This document shows positions 43,128-52,632 of a stretch of 64,000 nt of DNA, in pieces. The notes under the pieces were generated by a model that ran no database searches, was not told where the DNA came from, and worked only from the letters and a program-made list of their open reading frames with translations. The first letter of the stretch is position 1, and each line of letters opens with the position of its first letter. The position numbers and the translations under genes were made by a program. The stretch lies in NCBI GenBank assembly GCA_943842245.1, contig CALTAJ010000001.1, positions 682,001-746,000 on the forward strand, read 5' to 3'. The stretch comes from an uncultured Flavobacteriaceae bacterium (GTDB lineage Bacteria; Bacteroidota; Bacteroidia; Flavobacteriales; Flavobacteriaceae).

Positions 43128-43871
43128 TTAATTGGGCATTGCTCCTCCATTGGCATGTAAAGTATGCCCGCTAACAAACCCAGCTTCTTTTGAAGCTAAA
43201 AATAGATAAGCGTGAGCCATGTCTTCTGGCGTTCCAATTCGTCCAACTGGAATTTGAGCAATTCCAGCTTTAATAATTTCTTCGGGCATAGAATCTGTCA
43301 TTTCAGATTTTATAAATCCAGGAGCTACAGCATTAACTGTAATATTGTATTTACCAACCTCTCTACACAACGAATGCGTAAAGCCAACAATTGCTGCTTT
43401 GCTCGCTGAATAATTAGTTTGACCAAATGCTCCCTGAAAAGCATTAATCGAAGAAGCTGAAATGATCCGACCATAATTAGCTGACTTCATATGTGGTAAA
43501 ACAGCTTTTGTAGTTACAAATAAAGAATTCACATTTACTGACTGCACCATATCCCATTCTTCCCTTGTCATTTTTAAAATAGAACGATCTCTAATTACTC
43601 CAGCATTATTTATTAATACATCTATCTTTTCATGGATTTTGATAATCTCTTCAACTGCATTATCAACTGATTGTTGACTAGTTACGTCGACTTTTTGAAA
43701 ACATATATTACCTCCATCTGCTTTAATTTTATCAGCTGTTTTTTGCCCTTCTTCTAGAACATCCCAAATAAAAACTATAGCGCCCTCATTACAAAAGATT
43801 TTACAAATACCTTCTCCAATTCCACGTGCTCCACCAGTAATAACAACAATTTGTCCATCTAATTTTTTCAT
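43128..43871 (-). CDS. short-chain dehydrogenase/reductase 1, FabG-like
   Basis: A 247-residue classical SDR: VITGGARGIGEGICKIF, NNAGVIRDRSILKM, ISASSINAF (Ser), YSASKAAIVGF (Tyr, Lys). The NAGVIRD stretch is FabG-like, so a 3-ketoacyl/3-hydroxyacyl substrate is likely. First gene of the eight-gene catabolic operon, behind a terminator that separates it from the TonB receptor. Confidence 0.87.
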   Translation of the reverse strand: MKKLDGQIVVITGGARGIGEGICKIFCNEGAIVFIWDVLEEGQKTADKIKADGGNICFQKVDVTSQQSVDNAVEEIIKIHEKIDVLINNAGVIRDRSILKMTREEWDMVQSVNVNSLFVTTKAVLPHMKSANYGRIISASSINAFQGAFGQTNYSASKAAIVGFTHSLCREVGKYNITVNAVAPGFIKSEMTDSMPEEIIKAGIAQIPVGRIGTPEDMAHAYLFLASKEAGFVSGHTLHANGGAMPN

Positions 43872-43936
43872 AATTAAATAAGTGTAAAAGATTTATCTGC
43901 CGTCTGAAATATATGGCAATAAAATAATTTAAAAAA

Positions 43937-43960
43937 AAAGGCAGCATTTATGCTGCCTTT
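43937..43960 (-). terminator. terminator between the TonB receptor and the catabolic operon
   Basis: AAAGGCAGCAT pairs with ATGCTGCCTTT around two bases; on the minus strand a run of nine T follows. Lies 24 bp after the receptor stop. It can attenuate receptor read-through into the operon, giving more receptor than enzyme. Confidence 0.85.
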
Positions 43961-43983
43961 TATATTTGCTTTTAGAAGATTAA

Positions 43984-46980
43984 TTATAGATCAAAAACTG
44001 CTCTTAAATTTACTCTTCTTCCAATAACTGGCATATTTGGAAATGCTCGGTATTGCTGATTAAATAGGTTTGTAGATGATAGATCTAATTTCACCCCCTT
44101 AGATAATCTATATCCAATACTTGCATCTACTAAGTTTTTCTCTTGAACTACTCCAGAATAAAATCCTTGATTTGAATTGAATTCATCATCATGTTGGAAT
44201 GCTAATGAAAATTGGAATCCGTCTTTTACCATATAATCCATTCCTACACGAAATTTAAATCGAGGTGCGTTCAAGAAATCTTGGAAAGGAAGATCATCAT
44301 CATTTTTCTCTCCTGGATTCCATTCGTTCTGGCTTAACCAAGAGGAGTTACCCCAAAAAGTAAGCTTGTCTGTTGCAAAATATTCTAATGAAAGGTCAGC
44401 CCCAACGTGGGAACGAGTCTCATCGAAAATTCTATATCCCGCAGATATGTGAGTTATTCCGTCACCCTGCGGTACTCTCTGAGATTCAATAACTCCAACA
44501 GCTGCAGTATTAATTAAACCCGTATATGCTACTCCGGCTTGTGTAAAGGCACCGCCCACTAAACCTGCAACCTCTTGATTTGCCGCGGCAATCGCCGGTC
44601 CAATAAGAGGAGCTGCAGTTGCTGCAACAGCCTGTGCAATTGAAGGTGCGACTCCTGGAATTCCTTCAGCTGGTATTCCTTGTGCAGCATATTGCGCTTC
44701 TACTCCAGCTTGAACTTGAGCATTTACACCAGCTGTAACAGCTTGGGTAATTGCGGCACTAATTACTGGATCTGAAGCAAAATCTCCTGCAACCTGGGCC
44801 CCAAGATCGGCAGGAATTCCTTCGGAACCATTTAATCTAAATGTAGGTCCTATGGCAGTAAATTGGGTTGAACCAGTTCTAGCAAAAGTATAAACGTCTA
44901 AACCTACTGCAAATCTATCTCCTAAAAGCCCTTTATAGCCAACCTCCCATGAAGTGGTTGTTCCATAGCGTGCTGCTGGAGTGCCAACAGCAGTTGGCAT
45001 TGCAGTATTATTAAAAGCATTATAACCTTGTATTGTACCTGAAGCTCCTCCAGGAACATATGTGCTAAAGAAGTTTTGAACTAGTGGTAAAAGTGGCGCA
45101 TATGCAGGATTAGCAGCTACCCCAGCATATAATGGAGGTAATGTTAATCCGGCTACTGCTCCATAAGGAACTGCAAGTGGCCAATTTGTTGTTCCAGCTG
45201 GCAATGTTGCTCCTCCTCCTCCAACAATTTCTATCGGTGCGTTTGCATCAAAATTTTGAGCAGACGTTTGACCAGATAGCCAAACATCTAAAATTCCAGG
45301 TGCTTGAATTTGTACAGGGAAATCTACATAAGTTTGCAAGGTGGGTGGTGCAAATACGGCCTGGTTGTAAGTTAACCTAAAGCTATTTTTGCTATTTGGT
45401 TTAAATACTAATCCTATTCTAGGAGCAATTTTTCCTTTATCTATGAAATTTAATTTATCATAACGTAAAGCATAAGTTAAATCCAATTTTTCACTGAAAC
45501 GGGAAGTTCCTTGACCATAAACTCCAAATACATTATAATCGTTATTCCCATCATTTTCACCAAACAGTGTGTTTTCTGAATCTGAACCAATAATACGGTA
45601 GTCAGTTCCGAAAGTAAAATTTGAATCAAGGAAATTTGGGGCGTCAAAATTGTATTGTAGTTGAGTATCTAAAGCAGATCTCTTAGTAATTATTCTTTGA
45701 GCAGTTAAATACAAATAAAATGGAGCATTTTCACTACCTCCATCGTTAGCATTATAGGATACTTGTCCGAAAAAACCACCAGATCTTAATCTTGCCTGTC
45801 CCCAATAATCGTTACCAGCTGCATATCCTGGTCCTTGTGATTGATTTATTAGTCCGTTCCCTGAATTTATACCACCTGAAACTACAAAATCCGTATTGTC
45901 ATTAGGTCTAAATTCTAAGTGAGCATTTGCCAAAAAAGTCTCATACTCATTCATATACGAGTTTCCATCACCATCGGGATCAATTTCAGCACGAGTGAGA
46001 ACTGGTGTTGAAGGAACAACAGAAGGATCGATTCTATTACCTTTAATGACAGGTTGAAAAATTCCATTTGCTGTAGCACCATTAATCTGAGCTAAAAAAC
46101 CAGCATCCTCAACTGGGTCTAAACTAAACTCATCTCCTCTTTTGTATTGCGCATTAACTTTGAATCCAAAAGTCTTTTTATCATTTGAATACGCATGTCT
46201 AAGAGCAGCAGAAAGAGTACTCAAGTTTCCACCAATAAGTTCAATTGAAGTTCCTGGTTTATCAATAGCTTTCTTAGAGAAGAAGTGAACTACTCCAGAT
46301 TCTACTCCAGGACCGTAAAGTGCTGATGCAGCTCCCCTTACTATTTCAACTCTTTCTATATCGAGATTTGACAATCCTGATTGGAATGCAAATAATGAGC
46401 CTGATGCAGGAGATTGTAAAAAACGATAATCCAATAGAGGAAAGACACTAGTTCCGAAAACTCCAGATCCAGCTCTCATTTCAAAATTTATTGAATTAGC
46501 AGATTGTTGTTGAAATTGAATTCCAGGGATATTCACCAAGTTTCTTAGTGGATCATTTACATTTGCTGTATTTTCTAGATCTTGAGATGTAATAATCGAA
46601 ACCGATGCAGGTGCATCCAAAATCTTTTCTGATCTTCTTGATGCAGAAACTACTACCTCATTTAAGTTTTGTCCAAACGATAATTCAACTGATATCATTT
46701 GGTCAGCGGAGGTCACTTCAACAGTTTGTGATCCAAATCCTATATAACTTACTTCAATAGTAAGTGGAAATTCAGAAGACGTATTTAGGGTAAAGTTTCC
46801 ATCAAAATCTGCAATAGCTCCGGTGTTTGAGCCCACAACAATTATGTTTGCTCCAGGTATAGCTTCTTGATTTTCAGCATCAATGACTTTTCCTGAAATA
46901 GACGTTTGTGCTATGACAACATTTGCTAACAATAAAAGCAGCATTATGAGTCCTTTGTGTAATACATTATTTGTTTTCAT
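43984..46980 (-). CDS. TonB-dependent outer-membrane receptor with Ala/Pro-rich insertions
   Basis: A 998-residue receptor. Signal peptide, CarboxypepD_reg-like domain (SGKVIDAENQEAIPGANIIV), plug domain (DRFLQ region with VNIPGIQFQQQSANSINFEM and ALYGPGVESGVVHFFSKKA), beta-barrel and a terminal barrel strand. Two stretches in the barrel are unusual: about residues 600-645 and 722-832, rich in Ala, Gly, Pro, Gln and Val (for example QAVTAGVNAQVQAGVEAQYA). No SusD partner lies nearby. Being upstream of a lipid-type catabolic operon, it may import that substrate; inferred from position only. Confidence 0.88.
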   Translation of the reverse strand: MKTNNVLHKGLIMLLLLLANVVIAQTSISGKVIDAENQEAIPGANIIVVGSNTGAIADFDGNFTLNTSSEFPLTIEVSYIGFGSQTVEVTSADQMISVELSFGQNLNEVVVSASRRSEKILDAPASVSIITSQDLENTANVNDPLRNLVNIPGIQFQQQSANSINFEMRAGSGVFGTSVFPLLDYRFLQSPASGSLFAFQSGLSNLDIERVEIVRGAASALYGPGVESGVVHFFSKKAIDKPGTSIELIGGNLSTLSAALRHAYSNDKKTFGFKVNAQYKRGDEFSLDPVEDAGFLAQINGATANGIFQPVIKGNRIDPSVVPSTPVLTRAEIDPDGDGNSYMNEYETFLANAHLEFRPNDNTDFVVSGGINSGNGLINQSQGPGYAAGNDYWGQARLRSGGFFGQVSYNANDGGSENAPFYLYLTAQRIITKRSALDTQLQYNFDAPNFLDSNFTFGTDYRIIGSDSENTLFGENDGNNDYNVFGVYGQGTSRFSEKLDLTYALRYDKLNFIDKGKIAPRIGLVFKPNSKNSFRLTYNQAVFAPPTLQTYVDFPVQIQAPGILDVWLSGQTSAQNFDANAPIEIVGGGGATLPAGTTNWPLAVPYGAVAGLTLPPLYAGVAANPAYAPLLPLVQNFFSTYVPGGASGTIQGYNAFNNTAMPTAVGTPAARYGTTTSWEVGYKGLLGDRFAVGLDVYTFARTGSTQFTAIGPTFRLNGSEGIPADLGAQVAGDFASDPVISAAITQAVTAGVNAQVQAGVEAQYAAQGIPAEGIPGVAPSIAQAVAATAAPLIGPAIAAANQEVAGLVGGAFTQAGVAYTGLINTAAVGVIESQRVPQGDGITHISAGYRIFDETRSHVGADLSLEYFATDKLTFWGNSSWLSQNEWNPGEKNDDDLPFQDFLNAPRFKFRVGMDYMVKDGFQFSLAFQHDDEFNSNQGFYSGVVQEKNLVDASIGYRLSKGVKLDLSSTNLFNQQYRAFPNMPVIGRRVNLRAVFDL

Positions 46981-47266
46981 ATTTTTATTTCATTTGTTTG
47001 AGCCCACAGGACCCCTATAATTCTAAGATAATTAAAGAGAAATTGTTTGATTTTTGTTAATTTAATTTAACTAAGTTAATATAATTTTTTTCTTATAAAT
47101 AAATTTGCTTCAAAGAGTTAAATTTTTAAATCTTAAATATTTCTTTATTAATGATATTAGCATTGATAAAAAAGTAAGTTCCTATAAAAAAATTATTACG
47201 TTTACTGTCATAAAAAATTAAAAACACATTAAAATTGATAATTTGAAGAATATCTTTTATTTCTTA

Positions 47267-48277
47267 ATGAAATATCTACTGAGATATTATAATCAGGTTT
47301 TTTTTAGAGAAATTAAAGTATACGGATATGAAAATATTCCAGCTGATGGTGGGGTATTATTTTCGCCTAACCATCAAGGCGCTTTTTTAGATCCTTTATT
47401 AGTAGGATCCATGACTCCAAGAAAAATTACATCTTTAACTAGAAGTGACGTTTTTGGGGGACCTCTGCAGTGGTTTTTGGATGCTTTTCAAATGCTACCC
47501 GTTTATCGTATTCGTAATGGATATGCTAATCTTAAAAAAAACGATGCAATTTTTGAGAAATGTCACAAAATATTAGGTGAAGGAAGATTTTTATTGATGT
47601 TCTCTGAGGGTGGACATCATAATGAGTATTTTCTTCAACGCCTTTCGAAAGGGAGCAGTCGTTTAGCTTACAATGCGCAACTCGAAAATCCAGGTAAAAA
47701 AATATACCTGCAGCCCATGGGTTTAAATTATGGCCACCATCAACAAGTTCGATGTGATCTCCACATTGTTTATGGTAATCCAATTGAGGTAGGTAAAGAA
47801 ATTGATTCAAAATTAAGCGAGGCAGAAAATATAAATAAGATCCGAGAAGAACTTCAAGAGAGAATGCGAGATTGTCTTTGGCTTCCAGATAAGACAGAAA
47901 ACTATCAAACTCAAAAAGAGCGAATAAATCGATTAACAACTCAACTTGAATTTCAAAAGTTAAGGGAGGTGCTTGATTCTAATTTTGAGAGTCTTCCAGT
48001 TAGAAGAAAACTATCTACCGCTAGGAATACTTTTGCGCTATTACTTACTATTCCAAATCTAATTCCTATATGGATTACCAGGAAAATAATTGGAAAATTT
48101 AAAGATGTTGTTTTTATAAGCTCTATGAAATATGCAATGGGCGTATTTTTCTTTCCTGTTTGGTGGTTATTGACTTCAATTCCAATTGCTTATAGTCTTG
48201 GAAACCGAGTGATGACAACTTATCTTTTGATTTGCATATCTAGTATTTTTATAAGACAAAGGATTTTACTATCATAA
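47267..48277 (+). CDS. 1-acylglycerol-3-phosphate acyltransferase-type protein (PlsC fold)
   Basis: A 336-residue protein from the ATG at 47267 (a TTG at 47243 would add eight residues). Motifs NHQGAFLDPLL (His-Asp acyltransferase pair), LLMFSEGGHH (substrate-binding EG) and PMGLNYGHH match the lysophospholipid acyltransferase superfamily. Two hydrophobic segments at the C-terminus (YAMGVFFFPVWWLLTSIPIA) suggest membrane anchoring. Probably acts in phospholipid or ornithine-lipid synthesis. Confidence 0.85.
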   Translation: MKYLLRYYNQVFFREIKVYGYENIPADGGVLFSPNHQGAFLDPLLVGSMTPRKITSLTRSDVFGGPLQWFLDAFQMLPVYRIRNGYANLKKNDAIFEKCHKILGEGRFLLMFSEGGHHNEYFLQRLSKGSSRLAYNAQLENPGKKIYLQPMGLNYGHHQQVRCDLHIVYGNPIEVGKEIDSKLSEAENINKIREELQERMRDCLWLPDKTENYQTQKERINRLTTQLEFQKLREVLDSNFESLPVRRKLSTARNTFALLLTIPNLIPIWITRKIIGKFKDVVFISSMKYAMGVFFFPVWWLLTSIPIAYSLGNRVMTTYLLICISSIFIRQRILLS

Positions 48278-48407
48278 AATAATATTTAATAGTTTTTACT
48301 TATTAGTATCTTATTTATTCTTTTAAACCTATTCAAAATGAATAAATATATTTATTATTATAGTTTAAACTATTATTTAATATTTTATAATAATTTTATA
48401 TTATATA

Positions 48408-48437
48408 TTGTAAATTATACAAAGATTCTTAACTTTG
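48408..48437 (+). promoter_or_regulatory. promoter of the YpdA gene, leaderless layout
   Basis: TTG (48408-48410), 19-base spacer, TAACTTTG (48430-48437): both elements match the Bacteroidota consensus. The ATG at 48442 begins 4 bases later, so the transcript probably starts at or next to the start codon. Confidence 0.7.
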
Positions 48438-48441
48438 AATA

Positions 48442-49413
48442 ATGCTTGATGTTATTATTATTGGCGCAGGTCCAATCGGGCTTGCTTGCGGAATTGAAGC
48501 GCATAAAAAAGGGTTAGACTGTATTATATTTGATAAAGGCTGTTTAGTAAACTCTCTTTATCACTATCCTTTAAACATGACATTCTTTTCAACCTCAGAT
48601 AAACTAGAGATTGGTGAAGTGCCTTTTATATCTCATAACTCTAAACCAACAAGAGCTGAAGCACTTGAATACTATCGTAGAGTTGCCTCTCACTGGGATC
48701 TAAACCTAAATCTGTATGAATCTATAGATAAGATAGAAAAGACAGAAAACCACTTTAATGTTACCACATCAAAAGCAAGCTTTAGTTCAAAGACGATTGT
48801 AGTTGCAACTGGATTTTATGATAAACCATTCATGCTTAAAGTCACTGGTGAAGATTTGCCTAAGGTTAAGCATTATTACACTGAACCTCATCCCTATTTT
48901 GGAATGGATATCGTTGTTGTTGGTGCAGCAAATTCTGCTGTAGATGTTGCTTTAGAAACTTATCGAAAGGGTGCAAAAAGTGTAACTATGATTATTCGTG
49001 AAAAAGAAATCGGTTCTAATGTGAAATATTGGGCGCGCCCTGATATTTTAAATCGGATAAAAGAAGGAAGCATTAAAGCTTATTTTGAGGCCTCAATCAC
49101 CAAAATTGAAGAAGATGTTGTCTTTTTTGAAGATAAAATTGGTAAGCATAGAATATCTAATGACTTTGTATTGGCCATGACAGGCTATGAACCAAACTTT
49201 GAGATGCTGGAAGAGTTAGGTGTTGCCTTTGATAATGACGCTTTTAAAACACCTGTTTTCAATGATCAAACCATGGAATCAAATGCAGAAGGAGTTTACC
49301 TAGCTGGGGTTGTATGTGGAGGCTATAAAACTAATAAATGGTTTATAGAAAATTCTAGAGAGCACGCTTTGACTGTGATTAAATCTATTAAGGCCAAGAA
49401 AAATTTAAAGTGA
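48442..49413 (+). CDS. ypdA: YpdA-type flavoprotein disulfide reductase
   Basis: A 323-residue FAD/NAD(P) oxidoreductase. FAD-binding IIIGAGPIGLACGIEA, NAD-binding VVVGAANSAVDVALET and a late NAEGVYLAGVVCGGYKTN match YpdA (Bdr), which reduces bacillithiol disulfide in Firmicutes and is common in bacillithiol-making Bacteroidota. No bsh genes are in the window, so the partner thiol is inferred. Length and order of motifs are normal. Confidence 0.88.
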   Translation: MLDVIIIGAGPIGLACGIEAHKKGLDCIIFDKGCLVNSLYHYPLNMTFFSTSDKLEIGEVPFISHNSKPTRAEALEYYRRVASHWDLNLNLYESIDKIEKTENHFNVTTSKASFSSKTIVVATGFYDKPFMLKVTGEDLPKVKHYYTEPHPYFGMDIVVVGAANSAVDVALETYRKGAKSVTMIIREKEIGSNVKYWARPDILNRIKEGSIKAYFEASITKIEEDVVFFEDKIGKHRISNDFVLAMTGYEPNFEMLEELGVAFDNDAFKTPVFNDQTMESNAEGVYLAGVVCGGYKTNKWFIENSREHALTVIKSIKAKKNLK

Positions 49414-49460
49414 ATTGATTATTATATCATGATAAAATCAATTTTTCTATATTCGAAGTA

Positions 49461-50792
49461 ATGTTATTATCTCTTTTAAGCATTTTCATTGCTATACTTT
49501 GGATTGTAGTCGGGACATCAAAAGTAAAACTTCATCCTTTTTTAGTATTATTTAGTGCAGCTTTATTATTAGCTTTTCTCCTTGGTCTTTCTCCGACTGA
49601 AACTTTAAGACTTATCCAAAAAGGACTTGGAAATATTATTCAAAATATTGGTCTATTAATTCTATTTGGAACAATAATTGGAGTGGCATTAGAGCAATCA
49701 AAAGGTACTTTATCTATTGCTCAAGGAGTTTTAAAATACCTTCATCGATTGCCATTACCATATGCTGTTAGTTGTATAGGATATCTTGTGTCAATTCCTG
49801 TTTTTTGCGATGCGGCATTTGTTATACTTTCACATTTAAATAAAACCTTATCCGAAAAAACAAAGACGCCACTAGTTGGACTTACTGTCGCCTTATCTAC
49901 TGGATTATTTGCACCTCATGTTTTGGTTCCTCCAACACCTGGACCATTAGCGGCAGCCTCAAACCTTGAGTTAGAAAATATATTACTTTTAATATGTTTA
50001 GGAGGTGTTGTTGCTTTTATACTTATTCTTGTTGGTGGTGCCTACGGGAACTATCTCATCAAAAAAAACAAGCACACCTTTGAAGAAGAACCAAAACAAA
50101 GTGAAAAAATAATAGATGCCTCTATCCCAAGTTTCTCTTCAGCCATTCAGCCCATTTTAGTCCCTATTATTCTAATGGGCCTTGGTGCATTGATAAGTTT
50201 TTTGCCTGCTGAATTTGCTTTAAAAGAGTTTTTAAGCCTAATAACCCATCCCACTTTTGCTTTAGGAATTGGAATGATTTTCGCTTTTAAGTTGGCGTCA
50301 AATCAACCAATAAATTTTATAAATTCTTCACTAAAAAAAGGTTTTATTCAAGCGGCTCCTATCTTAATGATAACAGGAATGGGAGGCTCATTAGGCAGTA
50401 TCATTCAAACAATACCACTTCAAGATTTTGCAAAAGATATTTCATCTTATGAAGCGCTAGGATTATTAATTCCTTTCGGAATTGCTGCCTTATTAAAAAC
50501 AGCACAAGGATCTTCAACAGTTGCTATTATAACAACATCATCAATTATGTTTCCTTTACTGCCATTACTAAATCTAGATAGTGACCTAGGTAAAGTCTGG
50601 GTTATAATGGCGCTTGGAGTAGGATCAATGACAGTTTCTCATGCAAACGACTCGTACTTCTGGATTGTTTCTCAAATGAGCGGAATGGATGTTAAAACAG
50701 CATACAGAACACACACAATAGGAACATTACTTCAAGGTGTGATTGGGTTTTTTATAGTATTGGTATGCTACTCTTTATGGAGACTCTTTTAA
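49461..50792 (+). CDS. GntP-family permease
   Basis: A 443-residue protein with about twelve hydrophobic segments. HVLVPPTPGPLAAASNLELE and GTIIGVALEQSKGTLSIAQG are GntP signatures, as is ALLKTAQGSSTVAIITTSSI and VSHANDSYFWIVSQMSGMDV near the C-terminus. These H+ symporters take up gluconate or related hydroxy acids. Its stop overlaps the DUF4270 stop tail to tail by 4 bp. Confidence 0.9.
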   Translation: MLLSLLSIFIAILWIVVGTSKVKLHPFLVLFSAALLLAFLLGLSPTETLRLIQKGLGNIIQNIGLLILFGTIIGVALEQSKGTLSIAQGVLKYLHRLPLPYAVSCIGYLVSIPVFCDAAFVILSHLNKTLSEKTKTPLVGLTVALSTGLFAPHVLVPPTPGPLAAASNLELENILLLICLGGVVAFILILVGGAYGNYLIKKNKHTFEEEPKQSEKIIDASIPSFSSAIQPILVPIILMGLGALISFLPAEFALKEFLSLITHPTFALGIGMIFAFKLASNQPINFINSSLKKGFIQAAPILMITGMGGSLGSIIQTIPLQDFAKDISSYEALGLLIPFGIAALLKTAQGSSTVAIITTSSIMFPLLPLLNLDSDLGKVWVIMALGVGSMTVSHANDSYFWIVSQMSGMDVKTAYRTHTIGTLLQGVIGFFIVLVCYSLWRLF

Positions 50793-52621
50793 TATGAAGA
50801 GTATATCAACTCAAGCTTTACTTTTTTATCATTTAGAGTTGAGGCTGGATGTGATCCAATTAGAACAGTCCCTAATGGATTTAATGTTGCTGCCATAGGA
50901 TAATTTAGAGATTCTAAATCCATTGATTTTCGAGCTTTTACAGCTATTGGATTTCCTATATCAGCAGTAATGACTAGTCCCAGATCATAATTTAAAGAAT
51001 CATTTCTAATAATATTTGAAATGTGATTTGTCAAATTAAACTTATAGCGATAAGGGTCATTGTTTTCATCTAATTCTAAAATTCCCCCAAAATTTTGTTT
51101 ATTAGAATTAGCTCCAAAGCTAGATACAGATGCATCGATACTGTAATCAATTAATGGGGTGCCAGAATCATAATTAAATAAATACAAGCGTTTCGCAGTT
51201 AGTCCTTCTAAAGAAGTTATTTCTGGGTCAATATAGAATATAAGATTTGCCTCATTGATCAAAAAAGTTTCAGCCCTAATATCTTCCAGAAGTGGATTAG
51301 AGTCAGGATTTTCGTTTGCAAATAGTCTAATTTTTCCGTGTAGTCGACTACCCTGAACAAAAAGCTTATCTGTAGGCAAATTGTTTTTTGATGACTCAAT
51401 ACGTTGTTCAATAGCTGTTTCAAAAGCTGAGTTTTTCAAAGTATTAATTTGGTTCCCACCAAGACTTAAAGAGAGTTCTCGTTCTACCTTATCTATAACA
51501 TCATCTGTTAGATCGTCTGTAGTTCCTTGATTGTTGTAATCATCGAATTCATATAAAATTTTAATTTCTGCACCTTGAATGTCAAGAAGCATGTACAAGT
51601 CATCTGAAAAATTATCAGCTCTAATTACTAGGCCTCGCATCACCTGATTGAAAGCTTCATTTCCTGAAAGAGCATCAGCACCTTCTAAGTCAATAAGTCT
51701 TTTTTGAAAGAAGCTTGGATCCAAAGGAATAGTGAGTCGCGGAGACAATCTTGTTTCAACTTGTGTAGTCTCATCTACATCTGTAGTTTCGGGATCATCT
51801 TCAGTAAAATTAAAACGGATTTCGTCAAAGTTGAGAGAAATTGTTTCGTTAAAAAGAGTTGATCCAATATACCCTTCATCAAAATAATCACGATTAGAAT
51901 AGTAAATTTGGGCTGACTCAAAGTTCGTTGAAGGATCAAGATTTCCTAAGAAATAGGTTAGTTCATAGACTTGAAGATCAAAGTTAGCATTTCGGTTTCC
52001 ATAGATAGAATCAATTTGATATTCACGATTTTGAGCCTGATAGGTTCCATTATCGTTATCGTCGTGATCTAGTATTCCATCACCATCACTATCTGAACTT
52101 AAAGGATTTAATCCTGACTGAAACTCTACAATATCTGTTAGCTCGTCTTCATCTGAATTACTATCTGGGTCATTGGGATCAGCATCAAGAGAATCAATTA
52201 CCCCATCATTATCTGAATCATTTGTATTTGAGAAAAAAGGTATTTCTAATCTAACCTGTTTAACTGTTTCGTTTTCTTGAATAAGGTTTATATCTGTTTG
52301 ATCTTCTTGATCTTCAAAACTCTGCCTGAAATTTCCAAAAACGAGATCTGATCCAATATTTAGTTGAGTAACAATACTTGCCTCTGATTTACCAAAAACA
52401 GGATGAGTTATTAGACCTAATTGTGCAAGAGGCTGTCTATTATTAGATTGAACCTCTTCTGTACTTTCTTGAAAAGTAAAAGCTGGGACAGATCTTGAAT
52501 CTGTTTCTAAAGTGAGATCTGATAATACAGTTTCTCCAATAGGATAATAGTCTTGATTACAAGAAATTAAAAGAAATAAAACAGAAATCTTTACAAAAAA
52601 ATAAGATAAAAGCCGTTTCAA
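50789..52621 (-). CDS. DUF4270 lipoprotein with thrombospondin type 3-like Ca-binding repeats
   Basis: A 610-residue lipoprotein (LFLLISCNQDYYPIGE) of the DUF4270 family, with the LGLITHPVFGKSEASIVTQL region of that domain. An acidic insertion at about residues 135-195 has DxDxDG-type repeats (DSDNDGVIDSLDADPNDPDS and SSDSDGDGILDHDDND), which bind Ca2+ in thrombospondin type 3 repeats. Cotranscribed with the GlgA-like gene (11 bp). Function unknown; outer-membrane or surface location likely. Confidence 0.85.
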   Translation of the reverse strand: MKRLLSYFFVKISVLFLLISCNQDYYPIGETVLSDLTLETDSRSVPAFTFQESTEEVQSNNRQPLAQLGLITHPVFGKSEASIVTQLNIGSDLVFGNFRQSFEDQEDQTDINLIQENETVKQVRLEIPFFSNTNDSDNDGVIDSLDADPNDPDSNSDEDELTDIVEFQSGLNPLSSDSDGDGILDHDDNDNGTYQAQNREYQIDSIYGNRNANFDLQVYELTYFLGNLDPSTNFESAQIYYSNRDYFDEGYIGSTLFNETISLNFDEIRFNFTEDDPETTDVDETTQVETRLSPRLTIPLDPSFFQKRLIDLEGADALSGNEAFNQVMRGLVIRADNFSDDLYMLLDIQGAEIKILYEFDDYNNQGTTDDLTDDVIDKVERELSLSLGGNQINTLKNSAFETAIEQRIESSKNNLPTDKLFVQGSRLHGKIRLFANENPDSNPLLEDIRAETFLINEANLIFYIDPEITSLEGLTAKRLYLFNYDSGTPLIDYSIDASVSSFGANSNKQNFGGILELDENNDPYRYKFNLTNHISNIIRNDSLNYDLGLVITADIGNPIAVKARKSMDLESLNYPMAATLNPLGTVLIGSHPASTLNDKKVKLELIYSSY

Positions 52622-52632
52622 AAGTTTAACTA

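Noticed and set aside
42353..43177. A 17-residue longer start for SDR 2
   Set aside because: It would overlap SDR 1 by 50 bp and adds residues before the conserved N-terminus; the ATG at 43126 fits better.
48278..48441. A very AT-rich gap as a possible replication origin
   Set aside because: No DnaA-box cluster was seen and dnaA/dnaN are not nearby; only the ypdA promoter is supported.
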